64,000 nucleotides of DNA from JBBQVS01 sp963792705 (GTDB lineage Bacteria > Chloroflexota > Ktedonobacteria > Ktedonobacterales > Ktedonobacteraceae). The notes under the pieces are model-generated. The model ran no database searches, was not told the origin of the DNA, and saw only the letters and a program-made list of their open reading frames with translations. The stretch is taken from the NCBI GenBank assembly GCA_963792705.1, contig CAWBXD010000001.1:62001-126000 (forward strand), in the 5' to 3' direction. Shown here in pieces: positions 1 through 8,611 of the stretch. A program made the translations under genes and the position numbers. How positions within the stretch are numbered: the first letter of the stretch is position 1; each line of letters begins with the position of its first letter.

Positions 1-179
1 GAGAGCGACTCGACGTAACGCCGTTGCCCCTCGGCAAAGATGGTATCGAAGGCCAGGCTACTCTTACCAGAGCCAGAGAGACCTGTGATGACCACCAGTT
101 TATCGCGTGGGATGGTCACATTAATATTTTTTAAGTTGTGCTCACGAGCACCACGAATCACAATTTTATCTAATGGCAT
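1..179 (-). CDS. uvrA: UvrABC excinuclease subunit A, N-terminal fragment
   Basis: The first 59 codons of UvrA are present; the rest lies beyond the left edge. UvrA is the ABC-type ATPase that recognises bulky DNA lesions and loads UvrB in nucleotide excision repair. The translated start reads MPLDKIVIRGAREHNLKN and then the first Walker A, GLSGSGKSS, followed by LAFDTIFAEGQRRYVESL, which is near-invariant in UvrA. The ATG at 177-179 is the natural start for the family. No partner gene is visible. Family identification is secure; completeness cannot be judged. Confidence 0.95.
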   Translation of the reverse strand, partial: MPLDKIVIRGAREHNLKNINVTIPRDKLVVITGLSGSGKSSLAFDTIFAEGQRRYVESL

Positions 180-676
180 AGCGTTACACCGTCCATCCGC
201 GTCATTATGTAGCTAGTAGTTATTGTAGTAGACAGGAGCAATTTGATATCATCGAACATCTATCAGAAGTGAAATACAAACAAACGTTCCATATAACACT
301 ACTATACAAATCCTCTAACGTCAAGAGGGAAGAGCACAAAAAAATGGGTAACATAGGACATATGTCCTTGTTCACAAGATAGCAGGGAGACCGCGAGGGT
401 CTCATGAAATGTAGGGGAGACCCTCGCGGTCTCCCTGCTATTTTCCTACGTCAATATGTATTTGTTTCTCTATAGAAAACAACGTAGCTATACGTAATAT
501 TTCCTATCATTGATACTGCTGAAAAGAGACGCAACTAGAGGAATAAGAATCTCGTATAAAATGGTACATAGAAAGCATGAGTGAGACGATAAGGAAAAGT
601 AGTGGTACGCTACACAAAACCCTTATAAGAGATGAAATCCTACCATGATATAGTATGCTAGATATAAGGAACGCAA
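180..676. other. Intergenic region between divergent uvrA and lepB1
   Basis: About 500 bases with no supported gene. It must hold the promoters of uvrA (minus) and the signal peptidase pair (plus). The only strong structure is the inverted repeat at 380-440. No clear -35/-10 pair could be assigned, although the AT-rich stretch at 648-668 just before lepB1 is a plausible -10 zone. Confidence 0.5.
380..440. repeat. Perfect inverted repeat, 23-bp arms
   Basis: Arms 380-402 and 418-440 are exact reverse complements, beginning TAGCAGGGAGACCGCGAGGG, with a 15-base loop. It lies between divergent genes, so it is not an obvious terminator. Its GGGAGACC core loosely recalls the GTAGGGACC elements elsewhere in the window, but the arms differ enough that it may be a separate family. 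It could also fold in RNA of either leader. Confidence 0.8.
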
Positions 677-1387
677 ATGGATATAGAGCTAAATTTTGAG
701 AAACGCTATCGTTTGGTGCGTGAGGTCATAGAGACCGTTGTATTGACACTGCTAATGTTTTTGGTAATTCACTCAGCCGTCCAAAACTTCAACGTTGATG
801 GTCACAGCATGGAACCTAACCTACACGATAAAGAACTTATCCTCGTTGATAAGTGGACCTATTTGTTTCATGCGCCCTCACGCGGAGACGTGATTGTATT
901 TGTGGCACCGCCCGCTCCGACGGAAGATTATGTGAAGCGCATTATTGGTGTTCCAGGTGATGTTATCACAATTAACAATGGATCCCCTACCGTAGATGGT
1001 GTGACACTAAAAGAATCTTACGTTCGGCCTGAAAATATGGGCGCGACTCCTGAAGATATGGCTATCAATAAAATGATTGTGCCTCCAAATGACTATTTTG
1101 TTATGGGTGACAATCGTGTAGGAAGTTCGGACTCGCGTACTTGGGGTCTACTACCACGAAAAAATATTATTGGGCGTGCCGCGCTGGTCTACTGGCCCTT
1201 CGGACAGGACAACAGTGGCCTATTGCCTAATGTCTCACCTGTATTTACAAAGGTACAGCAAGCACAAGTTGTGCAACCAGGCATATCCAATAGTAATGGT
1301 ATGAGTGGCGATGAGTTGTTTATAGTGGCAATGCCAGGGGTATTCGTGATATTCTCTAGGTACCGGAAACGAACGAAAGTACGATAA
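677..1387 (+). CDS. lepB: Signal peptidase I (first of two tandem copies)
   Basis: Membrane-bound serine protease that removes signal peptides from secreted preproteins. The 236-residue product has an N-terminal membrane segment at about 19-35. The catalytic Ser44 lies in GHSMEP and the general-base Lys87 in YVKRIIG. The conserved box MGDNR...SSDSRTWG follows. A second hydrophobic stretch near 211-227, ending in a basic tail, suggests a C-terminal membrane anchor, which is not universal in the family. It is followed 44 bases later by a close paralogue in the same direction, which points to tandem duplication and probable co-transcription. Ser/Lys-type bacterial signal peptidase is secure; division of labour between the copies is unknown. 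Confidence 0.93.
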   Translation: MDIELNFEKRYRLVREVIETVVLTLLMFLVIHSAVQNFNVDGHSMEPNLHDKELILVDKWTYLFHAPSRGDVIVFVAPPAPTEDYVKRIIGVPGDVITINNGSPTVDGVTLKESYVRPENMGATPEDMAINKMIVPPNDYFVMGDNRVGSSDSRTWGLLPRKNIIGRAALVYWPFGQDNSGLLPNVSPVFTKVQQAQVVQPGISNSNGMSGDELFIVAMPGVFVIFSRYRKRTKVR

Positions 1388-1431
1388 ATAAGGGTGTGAT
1401 AGACCAGACCCTTACAGAGGAACCGTAAGCT

Positions 1432-2184
1432 GTGAATCCAGAACTTGATTTTGAGAAACGTTATCGACTCGTGCGAGAGGTCATCGAGACACTGGTATTG
1501 ACCGTGCTTATGTTCTTGATTATCCGTCTGGCAGTGCAGAACTTTAATATTGATGGTCACAGTATGGAGCCGAGTCTACATGATAAAGAGCTTATTCTTG
1601 TGGATAAATGGACATACCTTTTTCATCCACCTGCTCGTGGAGATGTTATTGTTTTCAAAGCACCCCCTAATCCTTCGTTAGACTATATTAAACGGGTCGT
1701 TGGACTGCCGGGTGATGTGATCACTATTAAAGATACAACGGTGTATGTTAATGGTACGGCTATTCCTGATCCCTACGTGCGACCGAGCAATCAAGGCAAC
1801 CCTTATCCTTCGTTTACAAACCGTATCATTCCAGCAAATGATTATTTTGTGCTGGGCGATAACCGCAATGGAAGTTCGGACTCGCGCGACTGGGGATGTC
1901 TGCCGCGTGCGAATGTCATTGGACGTGCCGCTCTAGTCTACTGGCCTCTTGGGCAAGATAATAATGGTCTTTTGCCTAATGAAGCTGCCGCATTCAATGC
2001 TATCCACGCTCCTCCACATGTAAACCCCACCGATATCTGCACCATCAGCCCAAATAACAACACATCCGCTACGATCACCTCGCCCATAAGTAATGGTTTA
2101 GACATGAACATGATGTTGGTTCTGCTCATGCCGGGCGTATTTGTTGCTTACACGAGACGCAAGCAAGTTCCTACTGGAAGGTAA
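1432..2184 (+). CDS. lepB: Signal peptidase I (second tandem copy)
   Basis: A 250-residue paralogue of the preceding gene. The first 65 residues are almost the same, including KRYRLVREVIET and DGHSMEP. Ser44 and Lys87 are conserved, as is LGDNRNGSSDSRDWG. The start is GTG at 1432, preceded by an AGAGGAA ribosome-binding site; no better start is in frame. The copies diverge in the surface loops around residues 95-130 and in the region before the C-terminal hydrophobic stretch (about 226-242). Synonymous divergence between copies looks substantial, so this is not a recent duplication. Its 3' end overlaps the convergent zinc-ribbon gene by 14 bases. Confidence 0.93.
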   Translation: MNPELDFEKRYRLVREVIETLVLTVLMFLIIRLAVQNFNIDGHSMEPSLHDKELILVDKWTYLFHPPARGDVIVFKAPPNPSLDYIKRVVGLPGDVITIKDTTVYVNGTAIPDPYVRPSNQGNPYPSFTNRIIPANDYFVLGDNRNGSSDSRDWGCLPRANVIGRAALVYWPLGQDNNGLLPNEAAAFNAIHAPPHVNPTDICTISPNNNTSATITSPISNGLDMNMMLVLLMPGVFVAYTRRKQVPTGR

Positions 2185-3031
2185 CATCTATTTCGTGGTC
2201 TAATAAATGAACACTTGAAATGTTATGACCAATACGTGCCTGTGCTTCTTGTAGGTGCTTGTCAAGCAAGTTTGTGATATCTTTAGGGGATATAACGAGG
2301 CTCACGATTCCTGAAACTGTCACATTAGTTGCAACCAATGCTCCATTTTTCTCCTGTGGTATCGCCGTAATCGTACAATCTTGCCCATACGCCTTTAAAT
2401 CCAAGAGCATTTGATTTGGTGTGATTTGTATATTTGTATCCTGAATAGCGTCGGTGCCTGTGCTATTGCTGGTGAGCAGAGCGTTGACCGTGCTCTCAGG
2501 TATTTGTATCATCTTTCCAGGCGAGATAGGCACTGCTACAGGGGGAATCTGATTAACGGCTGAGGCCATTGCCGTATCCATTTGTGTCACGGCTGCGTCA
2601 TGAATATATGGACGTAAGGCAAAAATCCATGTAGCTGCCAAAAGGAGAACAAATACAATAAGAGTGCCAAGACATCCTAAAATGCAACCAACCGGACTAC
2701 GGCGTCGAGACGCATTCACTACCGCTGCCCGCGAACTACCTGCTCTACCTGTCGCACGTGGCTGATAATAATCCAATGGTGATTGTGATGGAACTGGTAT
2801 TTGTTGCTGTCTTTGTGTCTGCTGCTGATAGGATTGAGGTACATATTGCTGAGTATTTTGTGATTGGAGTTGTTCTATAAGTGGAGCGATACGTATAGTC
2901 TCCTCTGTCGCTTGCTCTTGCGTCGGAGCTAAAAGAACCTGCTGTGTCTGAGATGCTGCAACAGGGAGGCCACAATTGCGGCAAAAGCGCGCATTCTCTT
3001 CCAATGGTACATTACAGCGTACACAGTTCAT
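2171..3031 (-). CDS. Zinc-ribbon membrane-anchored protein
   Basis: A 286-residue protein of unknown function. It opens with a CxxC...CxxC zinc ribbon (MNCVRCNVPLEENARFC, then CGLP) and continues into a Gln/Pro-rich disordered linker to about residue 105. One membrane segment follows at about 113-138 (CILGCLGTLIVFVLLLAA). The C-terminal domain of about 145 residues has regular beta-strand patterning. The layout, cytoplasmic zinc ribbon - linker - one TM - exported domain, recurs in the proteins at 32459 and 33395, so this is a local architecture class. The exported part resembles no enzyme I recognise. Its stop codon lies inside the 3' end of lepB2. Confidence 0.8.
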   Translation of the reverse strand: MNCVRCNVPLEENARFCRNCGLPVAASQTQQVLLAPTQEQATEETIRIAPLIEQLQSQNTQQYVPQSYQQQTQRQQQIPVPSQSPLDYYQPRATGRAGSSRAAVVNASRRRSPVGCILGCLGTLIVFVLLLAATWIFALRPYIHDAAVTQMDTAMASAVNQIPPVAVPISPGKMIQIPESTVNALLTSNSTGTDAIQDTNIQITPNQMLLDLKAYGQDCTITAIPQEKNGALVATNVTVSGIVSLVISPKDITNLLDKHLQEAQARIGHNISSVHLLDHEIDVTFQ

Positions 3032-3160
3032 TTGATTTCTCCGCTACTTCAGATATACTTGCTTATGTCTCTCGCTTGTATTATAGACTGAACGTTTAAG
3101 TAAGTCTATGACGAACTTCACATGTATAATTAACGATGATTATTCCTAAAATAAAGATTT

Positions 3161-3208
3161 GTAGAGACCAATTGATCATGTCACTGGAGGCGATGAATTG
3201 GTCTCTAC
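3161..3208. repeat. Palindromic element, short divergent copy
   Basis: The ends GTAGAGACCAATTGATC... and ...GATGAATTGGTCTCTAC pair imperfectly over about 20 bases. It matches the GTAGGGACCGATTKATCGCG consensus of the longer copies at 22530, 46506, 51057 and 55064 with several substitutions and a much shorter centre. It sits between two minus-strand genes. Confidence 0.7.
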
Positions 3209-3221
3209 AAAACAACTAATG

Positions 3222-3656
3222 TTAAAATTCACGTTGAAGTATAGCGTCCATTGAGGTGATAATTTGTGCGCGCATCGCAGGATCGCCATTGAGCACATTG
3301 AAAACTTGAGCGATCAAAGCAGTTTCTTGCTCTTGCGATAGCGTATAACCGTATTGTTGATGCACGGCAACGGCGGCAGCGGCTCGTACCTTTTCGATGT
3401 CGCTCATCGGGCGTGGTGGTTGTCGCTCGACGGTACGTTGTGTCGTTGTTCCCGGTGGGCTATCGGTTTTGAGCGGCGTAACACCATTTGCCGCGAAGGG
3501 GATATCGGTGTCGATGAGGTGTGCGGAATACTCCGTAGCGCGGTCAATATGTACAATAACTGTCTGCGTCTCTTCATTCAACGAGGTAATTGTGCCTTCA
3601 AGATAAATCACTTCGGGTGCGCCCCAGAAGACGCGCTCTCCTACATGGAGAATCAT
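3222..3656 (-). CDS. Hypothetical protein, 144 aa
   Basis: Not recognised. The N-terminal half (residues 1-60, starting MILHVGERVFWGAPE) is rich in beta-prone residues and looks like a small SH3- or KOW-like barrel. After a Pro/Thr-rich spacer, the C-terminal half (85-144) is helical and Gln/Ala-rich. It is soluble, with no signal peptide. It stands alone between a zinc-ribbon gene and the divergent mutS2. The ATG at 3656 is the only credible start, although the ribosome-binding site is weak. Codon use matches its neighbours, so it is probably a real gene. Confidence 0.65.
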   Translation of the reverse strand: MILHVGERVFWGAPEVIYLEGTITSLNEETQTVIVHIDRATEYSAHLIDTDIPFAANGVTPLKTDSPPGTTTQRTVERQPPRPMSDIEKVRAAAAVAVHQQYGYTLSQEQETALIAQVFNVLNGDPAMRAQIITSMDAILQREF

Positions 3657-3916
3657 AACAATCTAATCCCTTCTGGTATCTCTTGTCTGCTCATATTTTT
3701 CATTACACACTATAACACACGTATAAACAGCAATATTCTTAAATTGGTATGTGAGGAAACAAAAAAGCGTTGCGTATTGTTATAGAGAGTATAGATGTTT
3801 CCACTCTATTTCAATCCCCACATAAATATGATATCTTACCTATGACATTTTAATGAAGAGAGCGATAATGCGCCCAGAGTAGGGCGCATACACATGTAGA
3901 GGACGCACGTACACAC

Positions 3917-6397
3917 ATGCACGAGAAAAGTTTACTCACACTAGAGTACCCAAAGATACTGGCAAAAGTAGCACGCGAGGCTGCTTTTTCTGCCAGTAAA
4001 GATTTGGTGATGGCACTAGAGCCAACTCCAAATCTGGCTGAGGCGCGGCGTCGCCTTGCCTACACAACAGAAGCTTCACGCCTGATTGATCTTCATGCAG
4101 ATGCAGGTGTTGGTGGAGCACATGATATTCGTCCTTTTCTAGTTCGTGCTGCCCGTGACGGTGTCCTTAGTCCTACCGATCTGGTTGAGGTTATGGAGAC
4201 GGTACGCAGTACGATTATCGTTGCGCGAATGCTTGAGCGGATAGACGCGGAAACCTTCCCTCTGCTACACATGCTTGGTGGCGATATTCCGATGCGCCCA
4301 CAAATTGTGCGTCGCATTGAAGAAACCGTTAGTGAAGAGGGTGAAGTCCTTGACACCGCTAGTCCTGCCTTGCGTAAGGTACGCTTTGAACTGCGCGGCG
4401 CGAACCAGCGTCTACAAGACCGCTTACGAACGCTTGTTGGTGAATTTGGTGGCGCATTACAAGAGCCGATTGTCACGATTCGCAATGACCGTTACGTTGT
4501 ACCTGTACGCTCAGAGAGTCGGGGACAGGTACGCGGTATTGTGCATGACCAATCATCTAGCGGTGCTACAGTCTTTGTTGAGCCGATGGTGGTAGTTGAG
4601 CTAAACAACAGGGTGCGTCAATTACAGATTGAGGAGCGGCAAGAGATCGAGCGTATCTTGCGTGTCCTCTCAGGTGAGATTGGACGCGAGGCGGAGTCGC
4701 TTAAGGTTGCCGTTGAACTACTAGCGGAATTTGACATGCATCTTGCCAAAGCGCGCTATGGACGTATGACGCGCGCAACTGCGCCCAAGCTCAACGATCA
4801 AGGGCGGGTCAACCTGCGTGATGCCCGTCATCCCCTATTGACGGGTAAGGTCGTGCCAACAAATTTCCACCTGGGGCGTGACTTCTTTATGGTTGTTATC
4901 ACTGGTCCAAATACGGGCGGTAAAACGGTTGCACTCAAGACTGTTGGTTTGCTTACCTTGATGGCGCAGGCAGGTATGCACATTCCGGCCGACGACGATT
5001 CAGAGGTTGCCGTTTTTGAAGACATCTTTGCCGATATTGGCGATGAGCAGAGTATTGAGCAGAGCCTGAGTACCTTCTCATCACACTTGAGCCGTATTAT
5101 CGAGATACTGCGTCGTGTCGATGAAGAGCAGCAGCGTGGTACGCCAGCAATTAGCGGCGCGATGGCTGAAGCCCTGGTGAAAAAGGCACAACGTCCAGCA
5201 TCCGTCATGATTTTGCTCGATGAACTGGGTGCAGGCACCGACCCAAGCGAGGGATCAGCATTAGCGCGAGCAATTCTAACCTTCCTCTTAGAGCGTCATG
5301 TCACAACCATTGCCACGACGCACTATTCGGAACTTAAAGCCTTTGCACACGAACAACCAGGAGTCGTGAACGCCTCAGTGGAGTTCAATATCGAGACACT
5401 TTCACCAACCTATAAGCTGAGTATTGGCTTGCCAGGACGCAGCAACGCATTAGCCATCGCCAATCGTCTTGGCTTGGATGATCGCATCATCAGCAAGGGA
5501 CGTGAGTTCCTGGGTAGCGAGGGTGTGCGTATGGAGAACTTGCTAGAGGGACTGCAAACCGAACGCAAAACGGCAGAAGACGAGCGTTTCCGTTTGAATA
5601 TGGAGCGTGTCGAGGCTGAATACCAACGCAAGCAACTGGAAGAGGAGCGTTACAAGCTTGAGCAAGAGCGTGTACGTATTCTCAACGAAGCGCGTACACA
5701 AGCGCGGCGTGAACTTGAGCAAGTACAATCGTCTCTTTCAAAGGTCAAGATTGATGTGAGTCGCGTCAACATGACGCGTGAGCGTCTGGGTGAGATGCGG
5801 CAACAGGTACGGCGTCTTGATGACAAAATCAAGATGACTCCTGAGCCAACTCGTCCAGCAAAGCGAGTAGCGACGCCTGAGACAGAGGCTGCGAGTATCG
5901 GCACGGGTGAGGCACCATTGCAGATTGGCGATACCGTCTATGTGCAAAACTTTGGACAAAATGCCGAATTGGTTGGTCTTTCAGCAGATCGCAGTGAGGC
6001 CGAAGTCCAGATGGGTGCGTTACGCTTCCGTGTCAACGTAGACAATATTGAGCGTTTGAGCAAACGCAAAGCGGCGGCGCAAGCGGAAGAGCGACCACTG
6101 CGTATTGTTTCCTCTGATATCAATATTCCGCGTTACGAAGACCGTCCAGCCGTTGATATGCAGCTTGATATTCGTGGGTGGCGTGTTGAGCAGGCACTTG
6201 AGGAACTGGATACCTACCTGGATAATGCGGCAATGGCAGGTCTTTCTGCAGTACGTATTGTGCATGGTAAGGGAACAGGCGCATTACGAGCTGCTATCCG
6301 TGAGCAACTTGCACATCATCCATTGGTAAAGTCGTATACCTCCGCTCCTCCACAAGAGGGTGGCGACGGTGTTACCGTCATTAAGTTGACTGCATAA
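3917..6397 (+). CDS. mutS2: Endonuclease MutS2
   Basis: An 826-residue MutS paralogue. The family lacks the MutS mismatch-recognition domain and acts on branched DNA, recombination intermediates or collided ribosomes. The core and clamp regions occupy about 1-320. The ATPase has Walker A GPNTGGKT near residue 330 and Walker B ILLDELGAGTDPSEG near 436. A long charged coiled coil follows (about 520-640), then a KOW-like segment. The C-terminal Smr nuclease domain (about 749-826) has LDIRGWR and HGKGTGALR. The length is typical for MutS2. It is a monocistronic gene with a strong hairpin directly over its stop codon. Confidence 0.95.
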   Translation: MHEKSLLTLEYPKILAKVAREAAFSASKDLVMALEPTPNLAEARRRLAYTTEASRLIDLHADAGVGGAHDIRPFLVRAARDGVLSPTDLVEVMETVRSTIIVARMLERIDAETFPLLHMLGGDIPMRPQIVRRIEETVSEEGEVLDTASPALRKVRFELRGANQRLQDRLRTLVGEFGGALQEPIVTIRNDRYVVPVRSESRGQVRGIVHDQSSSGATVFVEPMVVVELNNRVRQLQIEERQEIERILRVLSGEIGREAESLKVAVELLAEFDMHLAKARYGRMTRATAPKLNDQGRVNLRDARHPLLTGKVVPTNFHLGRDFFMVVITGPNTGGKTVALKTVGLLTLMAQAGMHIPADDDSEVAVFEDIFADIGDEQSIEQSLSTFSSHLSRIIEILRRVDEEQQRGTPAISGAMAEALVKKAQRPASVMILLDELGAGTDPSEGSALARAILTFLLERHVTTIATTHYSELKAFAHEQPGVVNASVEFNIETLSPTYKLSIGLPGRSNALAIANRLGLDDRIISKGREFLGSEGVRMENLLEGLQTERKTAEDERFRLNMERVEAEYQRKQLEEERYKLEQERVRILNEARTQARRELEQVQSSLSKVKIDVSRVNMTRERLGEMRQQVRRLDDKIKMTPEPTRPAKRVATPETEAASIGTGEAPLQIGDTVYVQNFGQNAELVGLSADRSEAEVQMGALRFRVNVDNIERLSKRKAAAQAEERPLRIVSSDINIPRYEDRPAVDMQLDIRGWRVEQALEELDTYLDNAAMAGLSAVRIVHGKGTGALRAAIREQLAHHPLVKSYTSAPPQEGGDGVTVIKLTA

Positions 6398-6445
6398 TAC
6401 AACAACGCTCCGAAAATCTACAGGTTTTCGGAGCGTTGTTGTATT
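6396..6445. terminator. Bidirectional terminator-like palindrome after mutS2
   Basis: Perfect 21-bp arms (6396-6416 and 6425-6445, core CAACAACGCTCCGAAAA) with an 8-base loop. It overlaps the last base pairs of the mutS2 stop region and lies 15 bases from the stop of the convergent gene. No long T-tract follows the stem, so intrinsic termination is likely but not certain. Confidence 0.75.
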
Positions 6446-6459
6446 ACGTTATGTTTCAG

Positions 6460-7080
6460 CTATTGCGCTGCTAGTAGCTTCTGAGCTTGCTCGGTTGTCA
6501 AGGGCTTATTGTAGATTGGTGAACCTGGCTGCTGCAAGTGTCCACCCTCGCGTAGCGAACCTGTATCAATGGGTGCGAACCCTATGTCCTCAATCAACTT
6601 GGAGACAACAGCTTTTGCCTCAGCATCGTCACCTGCTATAAACAGCACGAGTCTCTCTTTGGGGTCTTTTCGGCCTCCAGTACGTAGTGTTTCAAAGTAC
6701 ATCGTATTGAATGCCTTCACAAGGCGCACACCCGGAAGACGTTTCGCTACCTCCTCGCTTGAGGAGCTGTTGCCCAGATCATGTACATCGCCTGTAGAGG
6801 TGTAGTGATTCATGGCGTCAATAACGATCTTGCCCTCCAAGAGTTTTGCAGAAGGCAATGCTTCTGGTGTGCGCCAAGGAACGGCGAGTAACACAACATC
6901 GCCAAATTTAGCTGCATCATCAACGGTCATTGCGGTAACATTTGAGCCGAGGGTTGCAGCAAGCGGCGCAAGCGATTGCGGGCCACGTGAGTTACTTATG
7001 GCAACATGATGACCAGCTTTCGCAAAGAGTCGTGCTGCATTTGCGCCAATATTTCCCGCGCCAATTACCCCAATATTCAT
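6460..7080 (-). CDS. F420-dependent NADP oxidoreductase family protein
   Basis: A 206-residue Rossmann-fold protein. The N-terminal nucleotide-binding motif is MNIGVIGAGNIGANAARLF, followed by HHVAISNSRGP, where Ser-Arg at the end of strand 2 is typical of NADP binding. The later segments VVLLAVPW, VIDAMNHY and LVKAFNTMYFE match the NADP-oxidoreductase, coenzyme F420-dependent family (Fno/Npd-like). True Fno transfers hydride between F420H2 and NADP. Many bacterial homologues of this length act on other substrates, so the exact reaction is uncertain. Two other F420-type proteins in the window (9380, 16307) make F420 use by the organism plausible. Confidence 0.8.
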   Translation of the reverse strand: MNIGVIGAGNIGANAARLFAKAGHHVAISNSRGPQSLAPLAATLGSNVTAMTVDDAAKFGDVVLLAVPWRTPEALPSAKLLEGKIVIDAMNHYTSTGDVHDLGNSSSSEEVAKRLPGVRLVKAFNTMYFETLRTGGRKDPKERLVLFIAGDDAEAKAVVSKLIEDIGFAPIDTGSLREGGHLQQPGSPIYNKPLTTEQAQKLLAAQ

Positions 7081-7368
7081 GAAATAGCAATCCTTTCGTC
7101 ATGGAGAAACTACACATCTTTATATGTATATAGGCTACCATCTGATAGATGCTATACAAAATAGCCTATCATGATACCTATGATAACGCGAAAGAATATG
7201 CAATTTCTTCCAGCGCAACTTTTTCAAGTAAATCTTCCATACAACCTCCTAAACTATTGTCTCTTTTAGAACATATTCTGTTTTGTATACGTTCTATAAC
7301 TAGGCATTGAGTAAGAGGACTCAATGCTCTATTCGTTTCTTTATTCACATATTTGGAGGCATTATCTC

Positions 7369-7851
7369 ATGGAGCGATTTAGAGACGTTGGTAGTCGCGG
7401 TCTACGTGGTGGCCTAAGTCAGTTAGGCGATTTCAGAAAGTTCATTCTTCGTGGCAATGTTGTTGACTTGGCAGTTGGTATTGTCATTGGTGCTGCATTT
7501 ACAGCCGTTGTAAATGCTCTAGTAGCTGATCTCATTACTCCATTGGTTGGTCTTATTGGTATTCCTGATTTTTCAAACCTTTCTCAGACAGTAAATCATA
7601 ATACTTTTAAGTGGGGCGCAGTCATCAACGCCATTATCAGTTTTTTGATTACAGCGGCCGTTGTATATTTCTTAGTGGTGAAACCTGTCAATGCGCTGAC
7701 AGACCGTTTCACACCACATAAGGATGAGACACCTACGACACGCGAATGCCCATTCTGCTTAAGCACTGTGCCACTTCGGGCGACACGTTGCGCTTACTGC
7801 ACCGCCCAACTGCCACCTGCGGACACGGCTACGGCGGGAGCGGGACGATAA
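7369..7851 (+). CDS. mscL: Large-conductance mechanosensitive channel with C-terminal zinc ribbon
   Basis: MscL forms a pentameric tension-gated pore that vents solutes on osmotic downshock. The start is ATG at 7369, 8 bases after TTGGAGGC; a further in-frame ATG at 7324 lacks such a site. The 160-residue product has DFRKFILRGNVVDLAVGIVIGAAF leading into TM1, a short periplasmic loop, and TM2 at about 85-105. Where classical MscL has a cytoplasmic helical bundle, this protein has CPFC...CAYC (about 130-147), a four-Cys zinc ribbon, and then a short Ala-rich tail. The channel core looks intact. The ribbon may replace the bundle in holding the pentamer together, which is inference. Confidence 0.92.
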   Translation: MERFRDVGSRGLRGGLSQLGDFRKFILRGNVVDLAVGIVIGAAFTAVVNALVADLITPLVGLIGIPDFSNLSQTVNHNTFKWGAVINAIISFLITAAVVYFLVVKPVNALTDRFTPHKDETPTTRECPFCLSTVPLRATRCAYCTAQLPPADTATAGAGR

Positions 7852-8028
7852 CAATAGTCATACCATCTTGCACTCACTAATGTGCTGGCGTATACTTTAC
7901 ATCGAAACCTACACACGATATGCGTGTGAAATAACACTTTGACGAATATTGATAACTGGATATATATTTGGTCATCAATGTTCGTCAAAACAGTATTATC
8001 TTAGCAAATGTAGAGGAGAGCACTGCTC

Positions 8029-8556
8029 ATGTCGTCACCCGACATACGCCTTGAGGACTTCATTCGTGATGTCCAGGATTTTCCGCAACAGGGAGTGTTG
8101 TTCAAGGATATCACGCCACTCTTGCAAGACGGTTCAGCATTTCACGCGTCTATAGACCGTCTCGCCGCCCATTATGCTGGAGCTGGTATCCAGACCGTTG
8201 TTGGTGTGGAGTCACGCGGCTTTATTTTTGGTGCGCCCCTTGCCTATCAACTCAATTGTGGTTTTGTACCTGTACGCAAGTTCGGCAAGCTTCCCAATGA
8301 TACCGTGAGCGTCGAGTATGCGCTTGAGTATGGTACCAATGTCGTTGAGATACACAAGGACGCGATTAAGCCAGGGGAGCGCGTCTTGATCGTCGATGAC
8401 CTGCTTGCGACCGGCGGCACCGTCTCAGCTTCCATAGAGCTTGTGGAGAAACTGGGCGGTCATATCGCAGGCATCTCCTTTCTTGTTGAACTCACCTTTC
8501 TCAAAGGCCGAGAGCAACTCAAAAACTACGACGTGTTCGCTTTAATAAAATATTAG
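8029..8556 (+). CDS. apt: Adenine phosphoribosyltransferase
   Basis: Purine salvage enzyme that makes AMP and pyrophosphate from adenine and PRPP. The 175-residue length is normal for the family. The PRPP-binding loop is VLIVDDLLATGGTV (about 124-137) and the flexible-loop region is RKFGKLPNDTVSVEYALEYG. GVESRGFIFGAPLA is also conserved. The ATG at 8029 follows a GTAGAGGAGAG site. The gene is monocistronic and ends just before a hairpin shared with the convergent nitroreductase. prs at 46648 supplies PRPP for the same pathway. Confidence 0.95.
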   Translation: MSSPDIRLEDFIRDVQDFPQQGVLFKDITPLLQDGSAFHASIDRLAAHYAGAGIQTVVGVESRGFIFGAPLAYQLNCGFVPVRKFGKLPNDTVSVEYALEYGTNVVEIHKDAIKPGERVLIVDDLLATGGTVSASIELVEKLGGHIAGISFLVELTFLKGREQLKNYDVFALIKY

Positions 8557-8561
8557 GCATG

Positions 8562-8607
8562 AAAAACAGATGTGACTGATAGCCTTACATCTGTCACATC
8601 TGTTTTT
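8562..8607. terminator. Bidirectional terminator between apt and nitroreductase
   Basis: Arms AAAAACAGATGTGA (8562-8575) and its exact complement (8594-8607), with further partial pairing inside. The right arm ends in a run of five T, and the left arm begins with five A, so it can act as an intrinsic terminator in both directions for these convergent genes. Confidence 0.85.
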
Positions 8608-8611
8608 ATGT

